Of a stretch of DNA of 64,000 bases, positions 13,135 to 23,700 are shown one piece after another (the first letter of the stretch is position 1; the number at the start of each line of letters is the position of its first letter). A program made the translations under genes and the position numbers. Below the pieces are notes generated by a model, which saw nothing but the letters and a program-made list of their open reading frames with translations, was not told the origin of the DNA and searched no databases. The stretch lies in NCBI GenBank assembly GCA_012932295.1, contig JAAONU010000016.1, positions 38,719,241 through 38,783,240 of the forward strand. Direction: 5' to 3'. This DNA comes from Cyclina sinensis. Taxonomy: Eukaryota > Mollusca > Bivalvia > Venerida > Veneridae.

Positions 13135-14345
13135 TTACCGTCTTCTACACGTAGGTTGGCAGGCAACCCGCCCTCTAAAGAATTATTCAAAAGTGATTAT
13201 CTAGTACCCCGCCTCTTCCTTGAGTTATCTAAGGGTTGGGCCATCTTATCCCAGCTGGTTTATCTCCACCCCCCACCCCCCCACCCCGATTAGTTATCTA
13301 AGGTTAGGGAGCAACTTATCCCAGCTGGTTATTTTAAAGCGTATATTTGTTGCTATCAAACTGTCTACCATATTTAACGGTGCGAGGCAGCTAACCCCGG
13401 CTGATTTATATTGGACCCTGACCCCTCCATGAGTTAAGGGTAGGGAGTGGGGACAACCTATCCTGGCTGGTTTAATCTTACAACTGGGGACCAACACATC
13501 CCAGCCTGGTTATTTTCAAACATATTTTTTGTTGCAAATAAATTGTCTACTATATTCAGAGTTTGGTTTGGTTTACCTTTCACCCCGTCCGCCCCTTCAT
13601 GAGTTATTCAAGGGTAGGGGCAACTTATCTCGACTGTTTTATCTTGTAACCCATCATCTCCATGAATAATTTAAGAGTGGGGGATCGGCAACTCATGTAG
13701 ACTGGTTTTCCTTGTACCATGCCCCCTCAGAGAGATATTCAAGGGAAGGCGTGGTTAGTCTTCCAGCCCGGGGGCCAAAATATTCTAGCTTGGTTATATT
13801 AAAGCACAACATTTTTGGCTTGTAAACTGTCTACTATATTCAGAGGGTGACCTGGTTTAGATTTTACTCCACCCAACTTCCTCATGAGTTATTCAAGGGT
13901 GGGTGGCAACTTTTCCTGGCTAATGAATAACTCATGGAGGGCTGGCACAAGATAAACCAGCTGCGATAAGTTGTCCCCACCCTTGAATAATTTACAAAGG
14001 GGTACAAGATAAACCAGCTGCGATAAGTTGCCCCCACCCTTGAATAATTCACAAAGGGGTACAAGATAAACAAGCTGAGATAAGCTGCCCCAACCCTTGA
14101 ATAATTCACAAAGGGATTCAAGATAAACCGGCTGAAATAAGTTGCCCCCGCCCTTGAATAATTCATGAAGGGGTATAAGAATAATCAGCTGACATAAGTT
14201 GCCCCATCCTTGAATAATTCATGACGGGGTATAAGAATAAGCAGCTGGTGTAAGTTGCCACAGCCCTTGACTAATTCACAAAGGAGTGCAAGATAAACCA
14301 GCTGAGATAAGTTACCCCACCCTTGAATAATTCATGAAGGAGTTA
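13135..14345. repeat. 57-bp satellite with a strand switch
   Basis: The right arm (about 13925-14340) has seven copies of a 56-57 base unit; TTGAATAATT-like landmarks start at 13983, 14040, 14097, 14154, 14210, 14267 and 14323. The left arm (about 13140-13915) carries more diverged copies of the same unit in the opposite orientation: GAGTTATTCAAGGGT on the left against ACCCTTGAATAATTC on the right. The switch is near 13910-13925. Open frames within it are repeat artefacts. Confidence 0.85.
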
Positions 14346-15042
14346 TTTGTTTTCTTTCAAGAAATGGTAATAAAATATATGAACTTGATAAATAATGCAT
14401 AATTCATCTGTAAGAGATTAATGATCGGTTTTGGTACACAAGTTCTTAAAAGCCAGACCTGCAAAGAAATATGTCGGTCACACTGCGTTTCACTCAATAA
14501 CTGGTTGTTTCTCACTTATCATCTATGTTTCTTGCGGTGATACTTAAATACAGTCGGTAAGTGTCTTCTAGTGAAAAGATGACCTTGACTTAATTATAAA
14601 ATATTTCATGCGAAAATTCCACTGAAATATGTTTTTTCACACAAACACACAGAGAGTTTTATAGAAGGAAGAGTTTTAACTAATTTAAAACGACCCTTAC
14701 CTCTGTATCACTTTGACCTATACTCCTGATCTGAACATTTCAATTTTCACATGACCTGAGTGTAAGGAAAGAATCTTTCTTAAAATGATGAAAACTGAAT
14801 GGTTTGGCTGTGCCTTGGTATTATTTGCAGATAGCTTTTTAAATGACATCAGAATATGATGATTATCAATACGAGTGTCAAAACATGACCTTGCATATGT
14901 ATCAATCAACATGAATTTTGATTTTAACTACCACAAGTTGATCATTGCCTATTTCCTGTAATCAGTCATTGTGCATCCATCATAAACAAAGTGGATAAAA
15001 TAACAAATAAGGAAATGCAGTTAAAGCGACTGATGCAAGCAG

Positions 15043-15103
15043 TATAAAACCCGTCTGCGCCGACAGTTCCGTGCCTTCTATCTGCCGCTGACAACACAAG
15101 ACG
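15043..15103 (+). promoter_or_regulatory. TATA promoter and non-coding exon 1 of glycine-rich gene B
   Basis: TATAAAACC at 15043-15051 is followed by a GC-richer leader starting near ACAGTTCC (15063). A donor (ACG|GTATGA) follows at 15103/15104. No ATG lies in the leader, so it would be a 5'-UTR exon spliced to the acceptor at 15735. The spacing and motif parallel those upstream of gene A. Confidence 0.55.
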
Positions 15104-15250
15104 GTATGACTTTGTTTCTTTGATCTTTGGATGTTCATTATCAAAGGGTTTGGGAAATAAGTTTAAGATTTTAAAGACCAAAAAGTTGTTGCAAGAACAT
15201 TTTGTTGCAGTGCTGTAATGTTTTTCCTACCAAACTTTACTGGTTATTTT

Positions 15251-15343
15251 ACATTTTATGACTTCGATCATGGTTTATTTGACATTTTATGACTTCGATC
15301 ATGGTTTATTTGACATTTTATGACTTCGATCATGGTTTATTGC
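15251..15343. repeat. Three perfect 31-bp tandem repeats
   Basis: The unit containing TATGACTTCGATCATGG starts at 15251, 15282 and 15313 and is essentially identical in all three copies. It lies in the first intron inferred for glycine-rich gene B. Confidence 0.95.
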
Positions 15344-15737
15344 TAGATGTGTTTGCTGTTGATACTTTTTAAAACTAAATGTTTGAATAACAAGTAATAA
15401 TGACTATCCTGATTACAGCCCTTATTATAACAAACTCTCAGACGTTTCGGAAAACTATACTTTATTTTTTTTCTCGGGCAACGAATTCGTTAATTTTAGT
15501 AGCGAAAAAAGCCGAAATTTCCAGACGACTGTTCACTAAGTCATCAGGAAGAACAAGCAATATTAGCTTTTCTTTACCAAAAATGGAGAAAGCTTCACAG
15601 AAATCAAAAAGTATGTATGTTAAGTTTTATTTCGTGCCGGTCTTAGAGTGCCAGTTATGTTAAGAAAGAAAGTAGCACCTGATTTCCAAATAAATACTTC
15701 AAACCAATTATCTTTTCGCTTGTCTTATGTTTCAGTC

Positions 15738-16217
15738 ATGAAGTCGCTTATAATTCTTGCCGTTTTAATAGCTGTTACTTCGGCTTTCACACAATCGTAT
15801 CCATGGTGGCGATTTGGCTACGGTTACAACCGTGGGTACGCTAGGGCATGGAATCGAGGCTGGGGCAGCGGTAGTGGTAGTTACTATCCTTATTTTGGCG
15901 GATTCAGCGGCGCTGGGTCCCCAGGTGCAGGATTCCCCGCTGGTGGATTTAGTGGCGGTGGAGGTGGGCTTCCAGTAGGTGGATTTGGTGGCGGAGGTAG
16001 TGGTGGATTCGGAGGTGGACACGGAGGAGGTGGACACGGAGGAGGTGGACACGGAGGTGGTGGACACGGAGGTGGTAGACACGGAGGGGGTAGACATGGA
16101 GGTGGACACGGAGGCCATGGAGGTCATTTCCCTCGTCATGGTTGTTACGGCTACTGGTGCAATAATGACTGGAACAATGACTGGAACAACTGGAATAACA
16201 ACTGGAACTTCGACTAA
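15738..16217 (+). CDS. Secreted glycine/histidine-rich protein B (shell-matrix-like), 159 aa
   Basis: The 159-residue protein has a signal peptide at residues 1-16 (a hydrophobic core ending Val-Thr-Ser-Ala). A Trp/Tyr/Arg-rich segment follows (about 20-55). Next come a GGFSGG/GGFGGG region and then a run of about nine HGGG or GGGH-type units (about 95-130). The tail is rich in Asn and Trp (WNN-type repeats, about 138-157), with a Cys-Tyr-Gly-Tyr-Trp-Cys pair just before it. The His-Gly block could bind metal ions; that is inference from composition. The start is fixed by the acceptor TTTCAG at 15735, three bases upstream of the ATG; an ATG further upstream at 15648 lies in the inferred intron. 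The stop TAA is followed by G and then a donor (G|GTATGT), exactly as in gene A. A secreted shell, byssus or periostracum matrix role is likely but unproven. Confidence 0.83.
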   Translation: MKSLIILAVLIAVTSAFTQSYPWWRFGYGYNRGYARAWNRGWGSGSGSYYPYFGGFSGAGSPGAGFPAGGFSGGGGGLPVGGFGGGGSGGFGGGHGGGGHGGGGHGGGGHGGGRHGGGRHGGGHGGHGGHFPRHGCYGYWCNNDWNNDWNNWNNNWNFD

Positions 16218-16826
16218 GGTATGTATGTACGAATAAATCAAACGCCTGTGAATTGAACAAATTAAGTTATTGATAAAACCAGAAGTAAAGAAAACAAAAA
16301 AGTATACCGGTGGCTGATAAATTCTATAATTAAAATAAGTGAGGGTAAGGTCTGTCTGTAAATGTGACCACTAGATTCTGTAGTTATTTATTATGAATTC
16401 TTTTATCAGTATTATGTTAGTGTGTTCTCTCCATTCTTCTTGCTAGAGACATTTCAGAATAAAAAAATACTATATTATAGTAACTTTATGTAAACTGAAC
16501 AGTTAAATGACTAGATATGATGGGGTTTTTGTGAATATTGATATTATTTGAAATCATTTCGTAAGGCCGGTAGGGGATGGTTCCTCGAGCCCTGTTTAAC
16601 CTATGAACAGGGAAAATAAACGGGGTTACCCAGTTAGGAGCCAAAAAACACCATTAAACAAACTCAAAAAAGAGGTTTAAAAAATAAAAAGTTTTAACTT
16701 TAAACGAATATTTCGACAACGACAAAAAAATTAGTATAGAAATAACTCATCGCCGACAGTTCAATGTACCAGTCAGTATTAAACATTTCACTCAAAACTA
16801 GTTATCTTTTTTTTCTTTCTTTTCAG

Positions 16827-16925
16827 ATATGATGGCTCACCATGAATTACAACAACAGTTTTAAAACTCACTGAGTATCTAAATCGAAATATAAACTGTA
16901 TTCTGTATGGTAAATAAAAGTTGTT
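16827..16925 (+). other. Terminal 3'-UTR exon of glycine-rich gene B
   Basis: A pyrimidine-rich acceptor (TTCTTTTCAG) ends at 16826 and AATAAA lies at 16913-16918. Together with the donor at 16219, directly after the stop codon, this gives a roughly 0.6-kb intron in the 3' UTR and a terminal exon of about 100 bases. Confidence 0.6.
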
Positions 16926-17179
16926 AGTAACTATGTGTATCATATTTTTATATATTTAGCCACAAGTTTTATTTTTGTTCAGATGAACTAGTCAATGTCC
17001 TTTGCCAAGTATGAAAATTACTTTGAGGGAATATGATTTTATCAAGTTTTTCTATTATCAAAATTATATTTCATTCATGTACACAACTGTAGCACATTCT
17101 CTGTGCAAAATATGTAAAGAATATATTAAAAAGCATTCTAACACATGAGTCCACGCATGCGTCATTCAGAAACTCCATG

Positions 17180-18425
17180 TATCGTATCTGTCCATTGTCC
17201 ATAGAGGTTTCACACGCTGTACCTGTCCGTCGAAAATTCACATGCTGTATCAAGCAATCGATGAATCATGCCGTAACAGCCAAACAAAGCTTCTCGTGCT
17301 GTATCTGTCATTCGAGGTTTCACAAGCCGTATCTGTCCATCGAAAATTTACATACAGTATCTACCAATCAAAGCTTCACACCCCTTATCTGCCAGTCGAG
17401 GCCTCGCACATCTTATAATCTATCGAAGCTTAACAAATCTTCTATGTCCATCGAAGCTTAACACATATTATATGTCCATCGAAGCGTAACTTCTGTTCAT
17501 CAAAGTTTCACACGCCGTATCTGTCTGTCGAATCTTCACATGCCATATATGTTATTAGAAGCTTCACACATCGTATATGTTCATCAAAGCTTCACACGCC
17601 GTTATATGTCCATCAATTAAGGCTTCACACACCATATATGTTATTCGAAGCTTCGCATATCGCATCTGTTCATCGAAGCTTCACGCGCCATGTATGTCCA
17701 TCGATTAAAGCTTCACATGTATATGTCCATCAAAGTTTCACACGCCGTATCAGTCCGTCGAAACTTAACACGCCGTATATGTTATTTGAAGCTTCACTTT
17801 TTGTGTCTATTCAGGGAAGCTTCACACGCTGTGTATGTCCATCAAAGCTTCACATGCCGTTTATGTCTATCGAAGTTTCATACGTCGTATATGCCAATCA
17901 AAGGTTCGCACGCCGTATATGTCTATTGAAACTTTACACGCCGTACATGTCTATCAAAGCTACACACGCCGTTACTATCAATTGAAGCTTCATACTCTGT
18001 ATATATCTATCTAAGCATTACACGCCGTATATTTCAATCAAAGTTTCACACGCCGTATACATGTATGTCCATCAGAGATACACACGCTGTAACTGTCCAT
18101 CGAAGTTTCACACGCCTTATATGACCATCAAAGCTTTACAGGCAGTATGGTCAATTAAAGGTTTACACCCCCTATATGACCATCGAATCTTCTCACGCCG
18201 TATATCTCAATCAAGGTTTCACTCGCCGTATTTCGAAGCCTTAAACGCCTTCTATGTCAATTGAAGCTTTGTAATCGACGCCTCACACGCCGTATCAGTT
18301 AAACGAAGCTTCACACGCCGTATTAGTTAAAAGAAACTTCACATACCATATATCAGTTAATCGAAGCCTAACACGCCTTATCAGTTAATCGAAGCTTCAC
18401 AGGCCATAATTTATCTTCCCACTGG
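17180..18425. repeat. Minisatellite of about 30-bp units
   Basis: Roughly 40 imperfect copies of a unit resembling CATCGAAGCTTCACACGCC plus GTATATGTC run in one direction through 1.2 kb. The first copies (17180-17500) and last copies (18240-18420) are the most diverged. Many copies contain AAGCTT. Open frames of 60-115 codons along it result from the repeat length being near a multiple of three and are not called as genes. Confidence 0.92.
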
Positions 18426-20410
18426 AATTCTAACACCGTAATGGGGGACATTAGTGGATTATCTACCCTGAATACTCTGTGATTTTACATTGGTCCTTCC
18501 ATTTGGATTCCTCTGCTTTTATCACTATTTTCTCTTTTGGTATGGTGATAACTAAGCCTAATTATTTGCAACAATGGTAGTCAGATTACACATTAAGTTT
18601 AGCAACATGTTTTGTTAACACCATTATCTTTGTTTTTGATAATCCTAACTTTTTATTTAGTATATAAGTGACAATTTCCACAACATAAAGTCATGACCAT
18701 CACAATTAGAAACATGGATAGAGTCAGAGGATTCCAGCTGAAAGGACCAATGTGCTATTTGGTTTACCTTTGATGTCATCTGAGTAAGGGAGATAATTTG
18801 TTATCAGGAATGTCCCTCATTGACCATTGAATCTTCAAATGCAGGATTGTTCGGGTTTATTCCGCTAGTTTTATACAAAATTTAGAGGATGAAAAAATAC
18901 ACTTAATATCTCGAAAAAACACACGTATTTTACGTGTGAACCACATATATCCATTAACAGGAAAAAGGTTTCTTCATTTGGTGACATATAAGAAAGTAAC
19001 TACATGTAGTTGGGTTGCTTTTTTATTCTTTATCTGGAAAATGAGTTTAATTTGAGGCGGGGAGATATTTTACCGACATTTATCAGTCGAAGACAAAGCT
19101 TAAAGCTTAAGTTCAGTTGAACGTCAGATTCACACCGTGTGAAGCTTACGTACTGTATGAGTGAAACTCACACCTTCACAGTTAGCACATACCAGTTTTA
19201 GCCACATATTCGAAGAGGTCATGTAGAAATGAATAATTCAAGGGTAGGATGAATTAATATATGCACATGTATTGTTGAAGTCTAAATTAACTACCACATG
19301 AGAATATGAATGTTCATGGAGATAAGGATGAGGTTCTCTTACTGTTTTCGTAATTCAACAGTACCGAAATGCATTCAGAGTGAAGTATGGGCATGAAATT
19401 CGAAACGAATGGAAGCTAGTTATGTCACTGGTTTTGGCTGTAAAAGTTCAGTAGCAGGTCGTGTGAGTGGGTTATTGCAAAAATGATAGGGATGACAGCT
19501 CTCTACAATTGGTTTGATTTAGATGTGCCAAAGCAGAAGAACAATAAGCATGTAGTGTTATGACTCTATCGTAGGCCTTTGAATTTCAGGCGACTTGTCT
19601 GTTTCATAGAATCTGCCCTGGCCACGGGTCGAAAAGTGGGACCTGAAATTTCTATTTTTGTTGTAGATTGTCTTCACTACATTTTTCTTTTCAGGTTGAT
19701 GTAAGGTTTGTCAATGAGGAGCTCAGAGTATGAGTTTCGTCGGTCACTGAACTTCAGTGTGAAACTGGTATATGCCACCACAGGGCTCGCTTAGAGCGCT
19801 GTGTTGATATTAATTCTGATATATACCTGACAGGTTTCTTATGTGGTTTAATAACTACCTGACTGAGCCTGTGAGGAAAACTGTCAGTTCATTTGTTCAA
19901 TGTTGTACGTTTACACGAATCCAATGTGGATTGGAATATTTTCAACTAGAAAAAAGGAAATATTCGATTCTAAATCCGGAAATATATGCCTTTACGTTTG
20001 AACACTTTCTGAAATATGCTGAAAGGCAATATATCGCAATGAGGTACTCACTTTCCAAAAGGGGGTTGATTAATACGGACACAAACATAGAAACTAAGTA
20101 CGTTTAAAGAATGATGTTTAAATCCGCTAAATGGATCTTATCTGACGTAACTAATATCTAAACAAATATTGAGATAGCCCAGTCAATAAAGCGTTAATAA
20201 AAAGTCAACAGATTACTTTCTGATTAGTCTCAAGTTTTTCGGCTATATCTTTATATTACAAATATTTGATGCTAATTTTTGTGCATTTCTGGAAACAAAG
20301 ACACTGCAGTTTTCTTTCATTTTTGAACTAAAGGCCGTAAACGTTCGCCTGTACAGTTGTTAATCTTGTTAATAGTTTTCTTTTTCCAAAGAATAATAGA
20401 GTATATAGAA
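18426..20410. other. Intergenic stretch upstream of the AHR-like gene
   Basis: No supported exon is visible. The promoter and any non-coding first exon of the AHR-like gene probably lie here or just upstream of 20414, but no TATA box or distinctive promoter motif was recognised. A + strand open frame at 19841-20107 has no recognisable family. Confidence 0.45.
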
Positions 20411-20413
20411 AAT

Positions 20414-20472
20414 ATGGATAATTCCTCTGATGCGGAGTCAAAGAAAACAAAACGGAAGAAAATTGATCCGAG
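20414..20472 (+). CDS. AHR-like: AHR-like gene, exon 1 (start and basic leader)
   Basis: The ATG at 20414 opens 19 codons, acidic then Lys/Arg-rich (KKTKRKK), and ends in phase 2 at a donor (CCGAG|GTAATT). Its phase joins that of the bHLH exon to create a Ser codon. A Lys/Arg cluster just before the bHLH fits the nuclear localisation signal of AHR proteins. The leader is shorter than in vertebrate AHR, and an upstream exon is not excluded. Confidence 0.65.
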
Positions 20473-20695
20473 GTAATTTAATTTTTCAGTTTTTAAAATT
20501 ACACGAAAAAAAAAAAATGAAATAGGATCTCTAGCACATGTATAATTCAAGATTATCATAACTACCACAGCCTTGTTGTTACATGTTATTAACTTAAATT
20601 TCTAATCCTTCAATTTTCGATATTATTCGGACAGAAACAATTCAGGTTTCTCTTAGGTTGTGTATAAATCAGGTTTTAATGAAAATCATTATATA

Positions 20696-20742
<47 letters not shown>

Positions 20743-23700
20743 GTCACAGAAAAGTGGTGATTGAACGAACCCCGTTTAAAAAAAGTATGGAAAATATACA
20801 ATATTTTTCTGAAACAGTCCCAGAAACAATAGTTTAATTTGTTTAAAAAAGATATCTAGAAGTAATGTAACGTCTAGAAAGCTCGTTCGTTATCTCAGTT
20901 ACTGTAGCAACAGCACTTTCCAGCAACAGTCTATATATATATATATGAAATTCGGGAATTTTGTAAAAAAATATCTATGTTAGGATGATGCAATGTTTGT
21001 ATTTTATTAATTTTTCGAATAATTTTAACCCACGTGTAATTAACTTGATATAACAGCAATTAGCAATGATACTTAAAATATTATTTATTACGTTCTAGAT
21101 TGAATTATGTGACATGTTACGTATCAAAATAATAAAAAATGAATGTTATATCAAATAGCATCTTTAATTTTTTATTAAGCAATTTACGTCAATTTTGAAA
21201 TTGAGTTGAAATAACGAAACCACACTGTCGACCATGAGTTAGACAATTTCGTAGCCGAAGTTATCCAGATGAGGAAGATAAATAGTTGTCAATTTAATTA
21301 TTCATCGCTTTTCATTCCATCATAACACCTACTGTAAATGATTAGTCATCAACTAAACTTCTTTTTAACATGACTAGTATTCTCTTTCTTCCACTCACGC
21401 AAAATTCTCAAGCAAAACTGAAATATTCTTTTGAAGTATATGCCAAAATGATTATAAACGTTAAAATACGTGGGTTGTAAAGAAAAAAAGGAAGAAAGAA
21501 AGAAGACAGGTGGAAAATAAAAAGGAAGAAATAAACTTAGAAACAAACGAAGATTTTTGCAATTTTCTGCCGATATATGAGACTTTTTGTTGTTGTTGTT
21601 GTTTTCTGATGTTGTTGTTGTTTCATAAAAGTTTATTAAAACAACTGGCGTCAAAATAAGCTTTCTCTGATTTAAATCTTAAAAGATTTTAACAAATACA
21701 GAATATCCACTTTTACAAACGTCCCCACACAAAGGGCACCTCTGTTTGACAAAGACTTCCCTTCCCACTGTGACCATAGAATAGTGAGTTTAATTCACAA
21801 GTAATGCAAATTTCAAGGCTACATTCATACAACATGGACTATGATATTTCCTCTCGAAAGTTTTTACTTTGCCTTTTCAATCCACCGCTGCGAAGCGTGA
21901 GGGGGTTATAGGAATGGCCCTCGCCCGCCGTCTGTCTTTCTGTCCGTAACATTTTCGTGTCCGCTCCATATCTACTATACCCTTGAACTGATTTTTTTTT
22001 AAACTCGAATGTTTAACTCATTGCGACGATGAGCAGAACGCATATTCCAGCCATGTCAGTTCAAGGCCAAGGTCACACATGAAAGTCGTTTGTTTCTGCA
22101 TTCAATTTTGTTTCCGCTCAATATCTCCTATACCTTTCAACCGTTTTTTAGCTCAGATGAGCTCATCTGAACTCTTGGTCAGAGGCTATCCGCCGTCCAT
22201 AATTACTTCAAAGGACATCTCTTTAAAATCACCAGGCCAAATTTAAAAGAACGTGCCTAGAATGTTTCTTCCATAAAGCTCTATCAAAGTTGTTCGGATG
22301 CTTCTAGTCTATTCCAGATCTCAACACGAGCTAAAAATAGATTTGAAAAGTGAAAAAATCTTCTCTTTAAATGCAGGGCCACAAGCTGAGAAATTTCATA
22401 TGTAGCAGCGTATAGTAGTCCTCTACCAAGTTTGTTCAAATCATTGCCAATGGTCAGAATTGGCTCTGCCCCAGGGACCACATGATTTCACATAGGCTTA
22501 TATAGGGATAACTTTGAAAATGTTCTTACCTAAAACCAAAAGGTGTCCGGCTCAGATCTTTGATATGTAGAATTATCTAGTAGACCTCTACCAAGTTTTC
22601 TTTTTCTTGTTCAAAACATGACCTTACGGTCTAAACTGGCACCGTCCCAGCTGAACATGATTTTACATAAGTTTTTTAAAGCTTTTATTTAGTTTAGTTT
22701 AAGCTTATTTATTTTAAACCGATCTGGAAGCAAGTTTTTGCAAGTAATATCAATCTCTCTCGATGACTTCTTCCTGGGTTCAAACCGAAAGTGAGGAATG
22801 TGGAATGTCACTGGAGACTCTCACCCCTGGTGAGATTCAAACCAGCAGCTTCAGGATCGGGAGTCTGGCGCTCTAACCCCTCAAACACTGAGCCTTTATT
22901 TATTGACCGCTGTTTTAGATATTTGGTTTACAGGCACTTTTCATAAACCTCTACCTTTCGGTCAAGATTAAGATCATCGAGGCTATAAATGGATTTTTCT
23001 ACTTTTTATTATGGAGCCTTCATTCATTGACTGATATCTTTGATGGGATTTGAGGTCACTGTGGTCAAGGGTACAAAGGTTAAAAATAAGGTTTTTTACC
23101 TTCTGTTTTCTTTATTTTTTTAACCAGTGCTTAAATAGTTTAAATAATTGGTTTACAGGCACCTTCCATGAACCTTTTACCATTCACCTGGGTCAAGGTC
23201 ACGAAAGCTAAAAAAATTAACTAATAGGAAGTTGGCAGTAGCAGTACGCAGTAGCAGTTGGCAGTAGAAATTAAATCAAACGTGAAGTTGGCAGTAGCAC
23301 TAACAGCAGCAGCAGTAGGCAAAACGTGAAGTTGCCAGTAGCAGTAACAGCAGTAGCAGTAGGCAAAACGTGAAGTTGCCAGTAGCAGTAACAGCAGTAG
23401 CAGTAGGCAAAACGTGAAGTTGCCAGTAGCAGTAACAGAAGTAGCACTAAGCAAAACATGAAGTTGGCAGTAGTAGTAACAGCAGTAGCAGTAGGGAAAA
23501 CGTGAAGTTGGCATTTGTTCGAGTCGTCATTGCAATAATTAAAGCTTTCCAACAATCCAATATGCAACCATATATGCAATTCCGTGTTTCTCAGACTATC
23601 TTAGACTTTACTAAACGCTGGCGGTGGGAATACAACAGTCCTGACCGGCTTGTTTTAATAAAATTAAAATTCAAACCAATTTCTCTGTTCCAGTTTCAAA

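Larger units (their letters stand above)
20473..23693. other. Intron 1 of the AHR-like gene, packed with repeats
   Basis: The intron holds an AAT microsatellite (20700-20741) and a run of TA repeats near 20933-20945. From 21880 to about 23220 it holds mobile-element fragments. One begins near 21885 (GCTGCGAAGCGTGAGGG), runs into CCGTC-rich sequence and ends near 22143. A second, starting T-tract plus AGCTCAGATGAGCTC at 22145, follows directly and contains the SINE at 22701. A 44-bp tandem repeat occupies 23225-23515. Confidence 0.7.

Noticed and set aside
15400..15663. An 87-codon + strand frame upstream of glycine-rich gene B
   Set aside because: It falls in the inferred 5'-UTR intron and has no signal peptide, family or splice support.
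15765..16260. Thr/Ser-rich and Leu/His-rich minus-strand frames and a Val/Asp-rich + frame
   Set aside because: They are shadow frames of glycine-rich gene B, forced open by its repeat composition.
17180..18425. CRISPR-like look of regular 30-base repeats, and 60-115-codon frames within them
   Set aside because: The copies are contiguous without unique spacers and the genome is an animal's. The reading frames lack signal, domain and splice support and exist in several frames at once, as expected from a repeat.
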